Position numbers and translations under genes: made by a program | Shown here: positions 48,137 through 59,744 of the stretch, piece by piece | Layout of the letters: each line of letters begins with the position of its first letter | Position numbering within the stretch: the stretch's first letter is position 1 | Notes under the pieces: model-generated | The model's input: only the letters and a program-made list of their open reading frames with translations | Database searches by the model: none | Told to the model about the DNA's origin: nothing | Assembly (NCBI RefSeq): GCF_012489685.1 | Contig: NC_080044.1 | Span: 80,896,732 to 80,960,731, forward strand | From: Lotus japonicus | Taxonomy: Eukaryota > Streptophyta > Magnoliopsida > Fabales > Fabaceae | Length of the DNA: 64,000 nt | Direction: 5' to 3'

Positions 48137-51100
48137 CTAGTATGTTTTACCCGTGCGTTGCACGGAGGGATTATTTTTAATTTTGTATTGTGTTTTTAAA
48201 GATTTTTTTAAAAATTATTTATTTGTATGAAAAATGAGTATAAACAATATTTTTTTGATAATTAGATGTTTTTTATCGAAGTGTTAATTTATGTTTTTGA
48301 TTGTATATTTTTTGTCGTAGATTTTTTATGAGTGTATTTTTTTGTGCCATTTGTCCTTGTTTATATATATTTTTTTGATAAGCAATGTCCTTGTTTATAT
48401 AATTGATGTTTTTGATTTATTCTTTTGATATAACAATTTATTGTACTTTATAGATAGAAGTGATTTTTTTTTAAAGATCTTATTTAATATTAAGTTTGTA
48501 TTTTTAAGCTCCATAACTCATAAAATAAATAATATTAAATTTATTTAAAATAATGTTGTAGTTTTTTTTTTGAAATTAATGTTGTAGTTAATAGTATAAG
48601 TTCATATAGTGACATTGATGAAGGAAGATCAAGAGAAAGGGTTAGGGAGTTTTTTTGTTGAATGATATTTAACTTTTATGGTTTTTTTATTAATATTAAT
48701 TATTAGTTGATTAATATTTCAACAAATCTAAATCAAAACTAATAAAATATGTCTTATGGAATTCATGACTAATATCATATTTAATATTAATTTTGACCTA
48801 TGACATTCCATAACTCATATAAATTAAATAATAATAAATTCATTTAAAATAATTTTGAGCTTAATAGTAGAAAGTTATATACTAACATTGATGGATGAAG
48901 TTCAAGGGGAATATCGAACGATTGAGATTAAAAGTCTGATAATTATCGAACAGTTCTGAAAAAATCACATTTAAAATAATATGTATAATTACTTAAAAGT
49001 CCATAGGTAAGAAAAATATATATGAAACATTGTTTATTGATAGACTATTTTACTCTCGAGGTTGCTAAACTTTATATTTTATATAGATATAGATATACAG
49101 ATAAATATAGATAAACATATAGATATTAGATAGATGGATAGATATAGATATATATTTTAAATAGGTTAGTTAATATTTATCTTGAAGACTTATTTTCGTA
49201 ATATTATAATCAATTTTCCTTTTTTAATTTTAAAATTACATGCTTATTTTAAAATTGCATTTTTTTAATTTACAAAGAAAGTGAAGTACCAAGTTAAAAA
49301 TGCATATTTTGTATCCTCTTATTCTCTTAAGCTTTGATCTCAAAGCTGTGATTAATACATTTTTTTCCTTTCTAAAAAATAAAAGGATAGTAATTTTATT
49401 TTATAACTTCTATATAATAGTAACCATGTCCACATCTGATTGAGATTGTAGAAATGAAAAGACTTTTGTCCCATAATTAGAAACTTTGAAGTGTGATTTA
49501 AATTAAATCTTTAAGGTTTTTAATATTTTAACTTATGTATAACTAATTAAAACGATTTCATGTATAATATATAAAAAATAATTTCATGTTTATATTTTTA
49601 TTTTTAAATATGTTAATTAATGGATATATAGCTGATATGAAGTTTTAAAACTTATTTTATTTTATTTTCTATTTTATTTTTATTTTAATTTTAAATTTAT
49701 ATTCTTTATTTTTGGGTTAAATATGGGTTTTGTCCCTCTAAAATAGAGAATTATTAATTTTTGTCCCTTCATCCATTTTTTATACAAAAGTGCCTTCATG
49801 ATATATAGGTCTCTCTTCTTCGCCCGTGACATTGTCGATCTTTGATCATGCTAGTGGAGGATGTTACTTCACGCGATCGAAAAAGACGTGGCTTGTTGGC
49901 AAAGTCTTGGGGTTAGAGTTTGAGGGAAATGATATTGATGCTATTCGGGGTTTGGAAAAGGTGTATGAGAAACATTTTAAGACTTGATTTTCTGTTTGTT
50001 TCTCTCGGGCTTTGTTTTTGCTTTTGTTCGGGTTGGGAATTTTTCGGTTTAGAGGGGTTTCTTTTGTTCGTCGGGTGCCTCTTTTTATTGGGGTCTCATG
50101 CGCCCCCTAAGAGCATGTCCTTAGGGGTTTTTTGTGGATAATAATATATAATCATTTATTTAAAAAAAAAGATATATAGGCCTAAAATCTATATGAATTT
50201 TTTTTTCCGAAAGCAAATACTTTCATTTATTTAGAAGAAATAAGTTGAGAAACAATCATTCTCAATTGGACAAAGAATGTCAAAAATTGACATAAAACAT
50301 ATGGATGACACCCAAGGTAACAAAAAATCTTCACAATTGAACAAAGAAAGCAAAAAAAAAAAAGAAATGTATGCCACCTTACAAAAGATACATGTTAGAA
50401 ATTATCCAATGACAATTCAGATGTTAAATGATGATATGAATGAATAATTGGGCCGCTAGAAACCAATTTGTCAGGTGTGGCCAACCCCTTGAGAATGTTT
50501 ACAAAAGCTTCTCTTAGCCATATACTGAATTCTTCAAGAAAAATTAAGAGGAAATGAATATATCCGCACTAATGCATTATAGAGTGGATCCGCAACAACA
50601 ATTGACCTCAAGCAAAAAGATACAATTTAAAGAAAAGAAAGACTCAAAATTTGATCACCCAATACATACCTCTTGAATTGTTTTGAACCAAGAAGAACAT
50701 ATATAAAAAAGTAAATCATATAAAAATGTAATTGATAAACATGAGTTTTCCTTATTTATAGGCTCAAAACATTAAAAATATCAAGGTTTCAACCAAATTC
50801 AAGTCGTTGTTCATGAAATCCTGACATCTTACATCCTTAGAAAAAATCTAAAGAAAAAAATAAAGAACAAAACAGAACATGAACATTAAGTGAAAACCTC
50901 TTTGATGTTTTGTGCAGGGATTTACAAAACTTGAAACCTAGTAGTTGAGTTCTGATATGCAGTCATTGCTGGAAGCCATATATACTTTAAACAACTCTAA
51001 AGCTCAAAATGTGGATGAGGTTGAAAGGATGCAGACAAATCAAACATATGAAGAGTATTTATACATGGAGAATAAACCATGAAGAATGTGAAAAGTTTCA

Positions 51101-51456
51101 ACAATTCTCTTCCTCAATCCAATTATTGAGTATTTTTCATTTTAGAATAAATTGAAATTATGAAGAGGAGTTTTGGAAAATGAAAAGTCATAAAATCATT
51201 AAATTAGAAAAGTTGTAACAATTAGAATAGTGAAAGATCAATACATTGTTAAGTCATAAAGTGTTCCCAAGGCATAGAAGAAACTGACGGACGATGAGTG
51301 GTTGCAATGGAATGGATGGCTGTGATTGTATCTTAGAAAATAATGTGTATTTTTACTTAAATACCCATGTAAGAAATTAGATTATAGTGTAATAATTATT
51401 GAATGACAAAGTTGCCCTCAAGATTGCAAAAACTCTCCCTTTATATATAGTATAGA
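48137..51456 (-). mobile_element. Non-autonomous Helitron (about 3.3 kb)
   Basis: Read on the minus strand, the element begins TCTATACTATATATAAAGGG after an A at 51457. It ends in a GC-rich hairpin CCGTGCAACGCACGG, then about ten bases and the terminal CTAG, followed by T at 48136. A 5' TC, a 3' hairpin followed by CTRR, and insertion between A and T without target duplication are the Helitron hallmarks. No Rep/helicase coding is seen. The interior is very AT-rich and contains GATA microsatellites (49084-49160) and a probable retroelement 3' fragment. Confidence 0.75.
49820..50172 (+). mobile_element. Probable LINE-like 3' fragment inside the Helitron
   Basis: This stretch is distinctly more GC-rich than the surrounding Helitron DNA. 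It includes a degenerate coding-like segment (EGNDIDAIRGLEKVYEKHF in one frame, with breaks) and ends in GTGGATAATAATATATAATC followed by an A run near 50161-50169. The A tail and decayed coding suggest the 3' end of a non-LTR retroelement. A second T-rich start with CCGAAAGCAAATACTTTCAT at 50196-50222 could be a minus-strand relative. Confidence 0.35.
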
Positions 51457-52061
51457 TAGATAGATAGATATAGATATAGATAGATAGATATCACAAAATC
51501 CCTTCCAAATAAAAGTCTGGAAGTAAAAATATGGAGTCAAAAGCATGTCAAAATAGTAATTGCATCTCATATTTAGATAACTCTTTATTATTTCAACATT
51601 AAACACGTTAGAATTAATTATGAAAAAAATAGTTTATAATATTTTTATCATATTTAAACTATCTTAGAATATTTTGATCTTATTTTATAATATTTTGATC
51701 TTATCAAATAGAAATTTAGATTATATATTGTTTAGATTGGTTGTTCTTTATTCACTTAACGTGATCTCAGAATTTTAGAGGATTAATCTCATGATTATCG
51801 GTTGTGGGATACATTTCCTTATTCAATTGAAATTATAAGTATTATTATTATTATCACACTTTCAAAACAGAAATTATAAGTATTAATTAATCTTGCTTAT
51901 TTAAATACGGTCTTCCAGCAATCCATTATTTATCTCCTTCTGTTCACCTAATTGTTTTTTTTCTTTCTCTTTATCACATCTCTTATATAAATGGCATACT
52001 TCTCCCCCTTTATGTACCAAAATACTTCTCCCCCTTTCATTCTTATCTCGGTGAAGGTGCA
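51457..52061 (+). other. Serpin promoter region
   Basis: It begins with a GATA microsatellite (51455-51490) and is otherwise AT-rich. A TATA box lies at 51984-51990. The 17-base phrase ATACTTCTCCCCCTTT occurs twice, about 25 bases apart, between the TATA box and the ATG. Confidence 0.5.
51984..51990 (+). promoter_or_regulatory. TATA box of the serpin gene
   Basis: TATATAA occurs 72 bases before the serpin ATG, a suitable spacing for a short leader. Confidence 0.65.
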
Positions 52062-54143
52062 ATGGGGCTAAAGAGATTATTTTCCTCATGCTTCAACAAC
52101 CAAGTAGAAAAATCATCAACCAGTTGCAACAAGCAAACGGAGGTTGCACTGAGAATCGCAAACCATTTATTCTCAAAAGAGGAATATCATGACAAGAATC
52201 TTGTGTTTTCCCCCTTGTCGCTATACATGGTGCTTAGCATCATCGCTGCTGGTTCAAAAGGTGCCACACTCGACGAGCTTCTCACCTTCCTCCAATCCGA
52301 CTCGGTTGACCATCTTAACTCCTTGGCCTCGCAGCTGGTCTCCGCCTTGCTATCCGACGGTGCTGCTCCCTTGTATTTCGTCAATGGAGCATGGGCTGAT
52401 CAATCCCTTTCCCTTTCCTCTTCTTTCAAACAAGTTGTTACCACTGATTATAAAGCCAATGTGGCTTTACGTGATTTCAATCAGGTAACCTTCCCTCTTA
52501 ATGATTTATTTTTACTTAAGAAAATACTAAAATTTATGATAAGAAACAGAACTATCCATGATGTTCAATTTTCCGTTACTTGATTTCAATAAGGTAACCT
52601 TTACTCTTGTTTTATTTTATGAAATAGTCACATATTTACTATAAATAATTGTTTATTTCAAAAGCTACTAGAAGTTTTTCCGATGTACCAACAAAAAAGG
52701 TACTAGAAGTTTGTAAAGAAATAATTAAATTTCTTTTTTCTTTAATTCTGCTTTTTTCCAAATGCATATACAAACAACTTAGTAATTGCATAAGTGATTA
52801 CTTTTTAGAAAATAAGTGGTTATATCAAGAGATAAGCAATGATAAACGAGCTCTATTTCTTTAAGTTATTTCTAGTAGCTTTTGAAATAATTAGATTATT
52901 AACTTTCTAAGGTGAAAAGCAATTTTATATTTGTACAGAAACATAAATTGATAATTATTTTTAAAAAAATCTCTTAATTTTTTGTTGTTGTAACATTTAG
53001 AAAAACCAAACAAACAAGAAGCAAACTAGACTAACACATCTTGATATAACAACGTGATCACATTAGAACTTAGAAGGTGGAAATCTCCAATTTCGGGGAG
53101 GAGACCTGTCATTGTTGATTTTTTTTTTTCAACTTTACATTACTTTTTAAGCCTTTTATCACATCATCCTTTCTTACATTTATTGTAATTTTCCTTCGTA
53201 AACTATAGCATTATAATTTTTTTAATTACAAAATTCATCCAACAAATTTTTTTGTTGGATGAATTTTGTAATTAAAAAAAAATTGAAATCATTGTGAAAA
53301 AATATTAATTTTGATGTGGTTTTACAGTATGCTGAAGTGGCCAATGAAGTGAATTCATGGGTTGAAAAAAAGACAAACGGCCTTATTAAACAGCTTCTTC
53401 CTGATGATTCAGTTGACAAATACAGTAAGCTCATCTTTGTAAATGCCTTGTACTTCAAAGGAGTGTGGAAAAACAAGTTTGATGTTTCAGAAACAAAGAA
53501 GCATGATTTCCACCTCCTTAATAGAACCTCAGTCAAGGTTCCGTTCATGGTTGGCAAAAACAAGGAGCATTTTATCAGCGCTTTTAATGGGTTTAAAGTC
53601 ATTCATCTTCCTTATAAACAAGGTGAAAATAAACAGTTCTCCATGTACATTTTTCTTCCAGATAAAAAAAACGGTTTGTCATCTTTAATTAAAAAGATAG
53701 TTTCAGAATCTGGATTCCTTGAACACAACCTCCCTTGGCAAAGAGTGGAAGTGCGTCTCTTAATGATTCCAAAATTCAAGATTTCTTTCGGTCTGGAAAC
53801 TTCTAAGGTGTTGAAGGAGTTGGGAGTGAGTTTGCCTTTCTCTAACCAAGCAGATTTGACAAATATGGTGGACTTTGATGAGGATGATTTATATGTTGAA
53901 GCCATATTTCATAAGGCTTCCGTCGAGGTAAATGAAGAAGGAACTGATGCTGCGGCGGCCACTGGCGCAATTCTTGCGAAGGGTGGTTCTATTCCATCTA
54001 AAATAACAGACTTTGTAGCCGACCACCCTTTCATCTTCTTGATTAGGCAAGATTTTACTGAAACAATCTTTTTTATTGGGCAAGTGCTCAATCCTCTTGC
54101 TGATGATGCTAGCAGCAACGTCATAGAATATCAACACTACTAG
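52062..54143 (+). CDS. Plant serpin (serpin-ZX-like) with atypical reactive-centre loop
   Basis: Two exons (52062-52484 and 53328-54143) give 412 residues, about 20 more than usual. The extra is an N-terminal extension, MGLKRLFSSCFNNQVEKSS. Serpin signatures are clear: NLVFSPLSLYMVLSIIAAGS, the shutter region, LIFVNALYFKGVW, the hinge VEVNEEGTDAAAATGAI at about 341-357, and the C-terminal DFVADHPFIFLI and FIGQVLNPLA. The hinge is that of an inhibitory serpin, so a suicide inhibitor of serine or cysteine proteases is likely. The loop (residues about 344-368) reads ILAKGGSIPSK where most plant serpins carry a basic P1 such as LRG; counting 17 from the hinge puts Gly at P1 and Lys at P2. The loop is one residue shorter than in AtSerpin1. 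No secretion signal is obvious, as is normal for cytosolic plant serpins. Confidence 0.93.
53217..53280. repeat. Perfect inverted repeat in the serpin intron
   Basis: Arms of at least 26 bases, TTTAATTACAAAATTCATCC onward (53221-53246) and the exact complement (53251-53276), are separated by four T. The match extends a few A/T bases on each side. It lies about 50 bases before the exon 2 acceptor. Confidence 0.92.
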
Positions 54144-54349
54144 CGAATCAATATTTGATTGAATTTAGCATATTGTTATTCCTTTTATATTTCCTTTTAT
54201 AATATTTGATTGAAATGATACCTTTTCAATTATGTACTCAATTATGCCATGAGGAAGAACCGTCGGACTCTCTTAATAATGCCAGTATCATCTCTCTACT
54301 TCACTGGGTTGTAGGTAGCTACATAAAAAACACCTCTGTAACTTAATGC

Positions 54350-54475
54350 ATGTTTGGTTTTACGATTTGCACAAAATATCCAATGTAAATTTAAGTAAAA
54401 GCTAAGATTTGTTGCTTCTAATCGAAAGTGATTCTCTAGAGCAATTCAGCGTGGAACCAAAACACCATTATTAAA
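54350..54475. mobile_element. MITE remnant, catgtttgg family
   Basis: It opens GCATGTTTGGTTTTACGATT and closes GTGGAACCAAAACACC, an imperfect inverted pair, with the internal phrase AAAGTGATTCTCTAGAGCAA shared with copies near 56.5 and 58.1 kb. Confidence 0.55.
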
Positions 54476-54519
54476 CACGACTGCGAAGAGAATTGAAGTC
54501 AAAACCCCATTTGTTTACC

Positions 54520-55099
54520 TCGTCAAGTTCAATCAAGCCTCTTTCCCTTAAATCATAGAGTCGAAATGCAACTTGACATATCAGATATCAACAAGGTTTT
54601 GATACAAACTTGGGAAGAACATGCAGACATACACACATAGTCTCTTCAGAGGAACACTTACATGCTGCTTTTTGTTCCTGAGGAGTTGCTGGATGGAAGA
54701 CGCTCAGAGCTCGAACAAACTCTCCAAATTCTATCATTTTTGTAGCCAAATAAATGGAAAACGTAACCTGCAGAAAAATTTAGACAACTATAACACTTGA
54801 TAGTGTCATTACAAAAGGAATGATCAATACCAAAAAGTACATGAGTAATACTATCAGCCTAAACTCTAGAGCTTGCTTATTACCCCATCTTCAACCATGG
54901 AGCTGCTTAATCTCTTGAACAGATCATACTACAATGCTTCAATTTCAGAAACATTAACTGAAGGAACACAGTCAGAGAAAGAAATCATTAAAATCTAAAC
55001 ATATATAACATTGCCCCATCAATGAAATCACAATAATACAAACTCCAGGATCTGATAACAATAGGTTTGAGCAGCAAGAACTGCTGGATCTTCATGCTT
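54520..55099 (-). pseudogene. Truncated calcineurin B-like (CBL) pseudogene
   Basis: Fragments of a second CBL gene lie in order on the minus strand. About 55099-55040 encodes KHEDPAVLAAQT. About 54960-54886 encodes NVSEIEAL, then TAG, then YDLFKRLSSSMVEDG. Position 54767-54662 encodes a decayed start followed by IEFGEFVRALSVFHPATPQ, and 54571-54520 encodes AFRLYDLRERGLIELDE. The extra TAG sits where normal genes read EALYELF, the exon for EEFQLALF is missing, and nothing after the third EF-hand is present. It sits directly downstream of the intact CBL gene and reads the same way, so it is a broken tandem duplicate. Confidence 0.85.
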
Positions 55100-55498
55100 A
55101 AGTAGCTGTTTGGTGCAAGAACACCCCATCAAAATGTTAATTTATTAGACACTGGAGGAGAGCTTTTACAACTACACATTACTTATATTGTGCATAGAAA
55201 TCTAAGACTTGGTATCTAGTTTTAGTTCTAGTTCTTATGCGCACCAAAAAAATCATTCACTCTGCACATGCAAAGAAAATGAATGCTAGTTGCTCTGATC
55301 GGTAAGGGGTTTTGAGTTCTTTAAGCAGGATTTCAGATTTGACTACTCTTGTGAAATATAGGAATACACTTTCAAACGTTGCACATGAAGCTTAACTTTT
55401 AGTGAAGAAATTGATACTCAGAGAATTCTTGTTACGTATCTTTCCATTTCAGCACCAACTTCCAAACATATTTTTCCATTATTTATGCAGTTTTTTTA

Positions 55499-55623
55499 GC
55501 ATGTTTGGATTAGTTTCTCTTTTATCAGAATCAGTTCTGACACCAAAAAACTACTCACATAAGCTTCTCCTTAGAATTGATTCTAGCCTATTGAATCAAT
55601 TGTCGAAAGATTTCCAAACATGC
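55499..55623. mobile_element. MITE, catgtttgg family
   Basis: The left end GCATGTTTGGATTAG is mirrored by TTTCCAAACATGC at the right. The interior holds GAATTGATTCTAG and related phrases. It lies between the CBL gene and the CBL pseudogene. Confidence 0.65.
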
Positions 55624-55883
55624 ACAAAATCATCCATCGGTGTATCTATATCCTTTAAGATGACATTAGATAAACAATTACTGAAGCTAAACTAAGTTCA
55701 GTACATGGCACACAGTAAGTTTATTCATTGAAGTTAGGCAGGCAACCTATATTTATAATTGCCGCAGGGAGCACTACAGTGGTTAATGGTTCTTTCAACA
55801 CATTGTACAAGGTATTAAGGTAGTAACTCTATCAGATCTATAGCTGCAATCTTTGAGGTGCCTCGATCTCCAAGTACTTGTCG

Positions 55884-58795
55884 CTAGTCTTCCACCTCGG
55901 TGTGCAAAACAAAGCTGGGAAAGGCCATGGTTATATCCCTGTCAAATAGAATCATTGGAGTTTGATTTTGTAAGTAGACTGGGACAAAATAATGGAAAGT
56001 AAAGTCTCTTTGTGAGATGATCTAGTATAGGCAAGTGAAAGTTTCATTGACTAGAGTCGAGACCTACTTTAGATATGGTAGGGTCATGATCTTCAAAAGA
56101 GAAGGATTTTTTGTTGCATACAATTTCCACTCTTCCTCATCAATCTTCCCATCTCCTTTTGTGTCGACCTCCTTCATTGACTGGTAAACATTCAGCCAAG
56201 AAAGTAAGAAATATGAATTAGATTGAGACAATAGAGAAATTGAAGGAGGACATGTGTATGGTGGCATGGTGAAGTACCTTCTCCACAATGGATTCAACAT
56301 CATCATCTGGAACTGTAACATCTGACTCAGTCAAAATAGCCAAGACCATCTCCTTTAACTTCAAGTGTACCATTACACACCAAAAGGATCATAAGATACA
56401 TAAAAAGGATTGAAAAGTGCGGGTTAATGAATTGGAATTCATTTATCAAAAGATGTTTTTCTTCCATATGAACCCATTTCAGTAATTCTAAAGCTTGTTT
56501 ATAGCATTTGGTTTCATGATTTGTACATAAGCCAATACCAGTTAACTCAGAAGTAAAGACCTGTAGCTAACCAGAATTGATTCTAGAGCATGTCACCATG
56601 AAACAAACATGATATTAATTGGTGCGGTTGTTGTAGCTCGCCACCATTAAGAAATCTCGAGATCTAGTAATAAAATCCAGATTCAATTTTCTCAAAATGC
56701 ATAAGGTAACTCTAGCTAGAAGTTATAACTACTAAGATGCATACTAGGAAGCATTCACATGAAAATGATTGTGAGTGACTCTAAGTGAAAGCTACATTTC
56801 CAACAATCCTAAAGAGAAATGTATACTTAGTCACTCTAACAATATACACACCTCAAAGACACCTTGTTTTTCTCTCTACATATCTCTTATTATCACATCA
56901 CAACCACTACTTTTCTATCTTCTCTTCCTTTTTCACTCTGAATGTTTGTCGAGTGTTTACGCTGTGCATTTGTCCACGAATTATATATTAAGAAAATGAA
57001 GGATAGTGGAAGAGGGTACTCACTTCACTATACTCTATGTATCCAGTCTGCCGAAGGTCAAACAATTTAAATGCAACTGTAAGAAAAAATTGGCAAGTCC
57101 TCATCAAGTGATAGGTAGAATATAGGGGGCAGAGCAGCCAAAAAATCACAGAAATAAAATTAAGAACATTTAATTTTTCTCGTACACACAAATAATTTCA
57201 TACATTCAATTTTCTTCTCTTCAGGTGTGTTTGGATGAAAGACGCTCAGTGAGCGAACAAATTCTCCAAAGTCAATTACTCCATTACACTTAATATCAAA
57301 CATATCAAATACCTGCAATATCATCATGCATAGTGAAAGAAGATATTAACACAAAATTTATTAGAAGTCCACAATAAATATCATAACATGTTTTATCATA
57401 TACTATGCAACTTTGATGAATAAATTAACTTTTCAGAGTTTTATTGATCATTACAGAAACTTGTTGATCATTTTATCCATCATTAGATAAGTGTTCATCA
57501 GCTGATTACCAGAGAAAAATAAATAAACTTTAGTACTTGATTACGCACCCTGCTTGCAAATAGATTATGCTTGCAACCATTTCTGAAAAGAGCAAGTTGG
57601 AACTCCTCCTGCATACAAAAATATTGAAGAATTCAGCACTTACAATTTATGTTTTATCAAAAGGCTACTAAACTGTGATGACATTCAGTTATATAAAAAC
57701 TCATGGAAATGTGAAAAAAGGTAAGATCAATTCATTTAATAAGGAAAAAAAATATGGGACCTGTAGTACTACGACTAACTTATATGGAAATACCTTGTGA
57801 ATTAAGCCATCATCGACAATTGAACTGCTTAGCTTCTTAAACAAGCGAAATAGAGCTTCAACCTCATTCACAGTAACTGTAAAATGGTAAAGGACATTTC
57901 AGAGTTAAATTAAAACCACACGAAATCTCACATGTATCCATAGTGTTCTAATCAGAAAATTTCAAGCATGACTAGGGAGTGCTGAGTGCAGAACACATCT
58001 GAGTGGAGTTCTATGGTTGAGATTGAACGAGTGGCAATTTGAAAAGACAAGAAAACTAAAGACTAACATCTAATAGCATGTTTGGTTCCACAGTGGATTG
58101 CTCTAAGAAACTACAAATCTTAGCTTTTGAATAAACATGTCATGGATTCTTTGCAAATCATGAAACCAAACATGCACTAATATGAAATCCTATGCTTAAA
58201 GCATGAGGTAACAAGGTGGCTGCGATGCTAACAGCACTGTAACTAACAACAAAGACCACTTTAGCATAGAGTGGCTAGTTAGGCAGGATAAATCTTGGAT
58301 AGTTGAGCCACTTTGATTGACATGATGGGCTAATATCCCAAAGAGATCAGGATAATATTGAGGAACACAGCATAGAAGCTGGTGGAAGATAGAACTGGAA
58401 GCCCGATCTAGCCCGAGCCGGCGAGCCCCCAGGGAAATAAATGTACAACATGTTTGGTTTCACCATAAAATCCTCTGGAGTCACTTTTGGTTATAAGTGA
58501 CAAGTCTTATAGCTTCTAACATTTGGCCCGGGCTGATTATGAAATTTCCAGTTCCTACAAATCACATGTGGTGTGCCAAAAACTACAAAACATTCAGGCA
58601 ATAGCATGATTAATGATGACAAGAAAGTCAATGGTGCATATCATCAAACACTACGAAGTCAGATTTAAAACCAGTTCAAAATAACCAATAAGGTAGATCA
58701 TAGATGTTGACTTATCTACACTTACAAGTTGTCTCCAGAGCAAGAAGAGCGGATTTTTCTGGTTTAGTCTTTGGTCTGAAGCAAAACCAATTCAT
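55884..58795 (-). CDS. CBL: Calcineurin B-like Ca2+ sensor, CBL4/SOS3-like
   Basis: Eight GT-AG exons on the minus strand give 207 residues: 58795-58726, 57876-57794, 57608-57549, 57312-57204, 57076-57024, 56358-56278, 56180-56068 and 55938-55884. The protein has the four EF-hand regions of a CBL, including [48 protein letters not shown] and [13 protein letters not shown]. The C-terminal FPSF motif, phosphorylated by CIPK kinases in this family, is coded by the last short exon ([17 protein letters not shown]). CBL proteins bind Ca2+ and recruit CIPK kinases to membranes; SOS3 types act in salt tolerance. The N-terminus [11 protein letters not shown] lacks the MGC myristoylation/acylation signal of most CBL4/CBL1 types. 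The ATG at 58795 is the first in frame after a stop. Five neighbouring MITEs surround or lie within it. Confidence 0.92.
56500..56615. mobile_element. MITE remnant upstream in the CBL gene
   Basis: This copy starts AGCTTGTTTATAGCATTTGG and ends ACCATGAAACAAACATG. It includes CCAGAATTGATTCTAGAGCA, related to the neighbouring copies, and lies within a CBL intron. Confidence 0.5.
58076..58175. mobile_element. MITE, catgtttgg family, in the first CBL intron
   Basis: GCATGTTTGGTTCCACAGTG at the left is mirrored by CATGAAACCAAACATGC at the right. Length is about 100 bp with no coding. CTAATA occurs immediately left and one base beyond the right end, a possible but imperfect target duplication. Confidence 0.7.
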
Positions 58796-59300
58796 TGAAA
58801 TGGACGTGGTAAAGACTACAACCTAAAATAAACAATACTATGAAACAGTGGTTAGGTAATTTTTTTATACCAAATTCAGAAAGTGAAAAGAAAAAGAAAA
58901 GGAAAATTTGGCAGTTTTTGACTATTTGTCACAAAGTAATGATACAAAAAGCAATGAGTAACTAGAATCCCGTAGAAGAATGCTATATATGAATGCAGAG
59001 GATTGAAGATTGAATGGTAAAATAGCAGGGGGAAAAGTCAACTCATAGTCTCATAAAATTGAAACTTTGATATGATAAGGGAAGATTAAGATTATAAGAT
59101 GAAACCGGTATTAGTTATAACTGTTTTCAGATTTGAAGAATAAATTGGGTAAACATGTTATTGTTAGTTAATAAAACATGGGTGTAAAACTAAAAGCTAC
59201 TTACAGAAACCAGAAGAAGATGGTAGTGTTTCCTTCAAAGGTGCAGATCTATTCACAGAGAATTGTTCAGCTTCAATGTGTCATCATTATTCATTGAATG
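58796..59300 (-). other. Probable 5' UTR exons of the CBL gene
   Basis: On the minus strand, TTATTTTAG followed by GTTGTAGTC gives an acceptor at 58823/58822 just before the ATG. A candidate donor, GGTTTCTGTAAGTAG, lies near 59208, implying a non-coding leader exon of about 90 bases upstream. Confidence 0.4.
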
Positions 59301-59536
59301 TACATTGGATTCAGACAGTCTTGGATTCATGTATTTTATGTCCTTTTATTTGTGACAATATTTTATGTTCCTAGATAGCTGCTCTAAGGAAACAAAATTT
59401 TCAATACAATGAAGTCACGTAAAATTTGAATGTCAGAAAGTAATCATTTTTTTAATAAAGCTGACCAAGGAAAACAGATTGGCCACGACATTGTAGCAAA
59501 AACTTTTTGTTCTTGTCTTTTTCCGTTTCGGGAGAA

Positions 59537-59744
59537 CCTAATATGGACCATTTTTAGGTGGTGTAATTTTACACCACCTACTTTGACTGGGTATAGTAAG
59601 TCAACACATTATTTTTTTTAAGAAAAAATATCATTAAAAATTTGTCATATATTAAATTTCTTTAAAAAAATATATGTTGACCTGTTATAACAAGTTAAAA
59701 AAAGTGGTCTAAAATTAGGCCACTTTAAAAGTGGTCCACATTAG
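59537..59744. mobile_element. MITE with long imperfect inverted repeats
   Basis: The left end CCTAATATGGACCATTTTTA is mirrored at the right by the complement of CCTAATGTGGACCACTTTTA. Similarity continues inward for about 70 bases, including AAGTCAAC paired with GTTGACCT. The middle is AT-rich. No clear target duplication was found. Confidence 0.7.

Noticed and set aside
49084..49160. CRISPR-like array in the GATA-rich tract
   Set aside because: It is an imperfect tetranucleotide microsatellite in plant DNA, with no spaced repeats or cas genes.
56064..56066. End of the CBL protein at the TAG after PYLK
   Set aside because: A donor GTAGGT overlaps it, and a downstream exon at 55938-55884 restores [10 protein letters not shown] in phase, as in other CBL genes.
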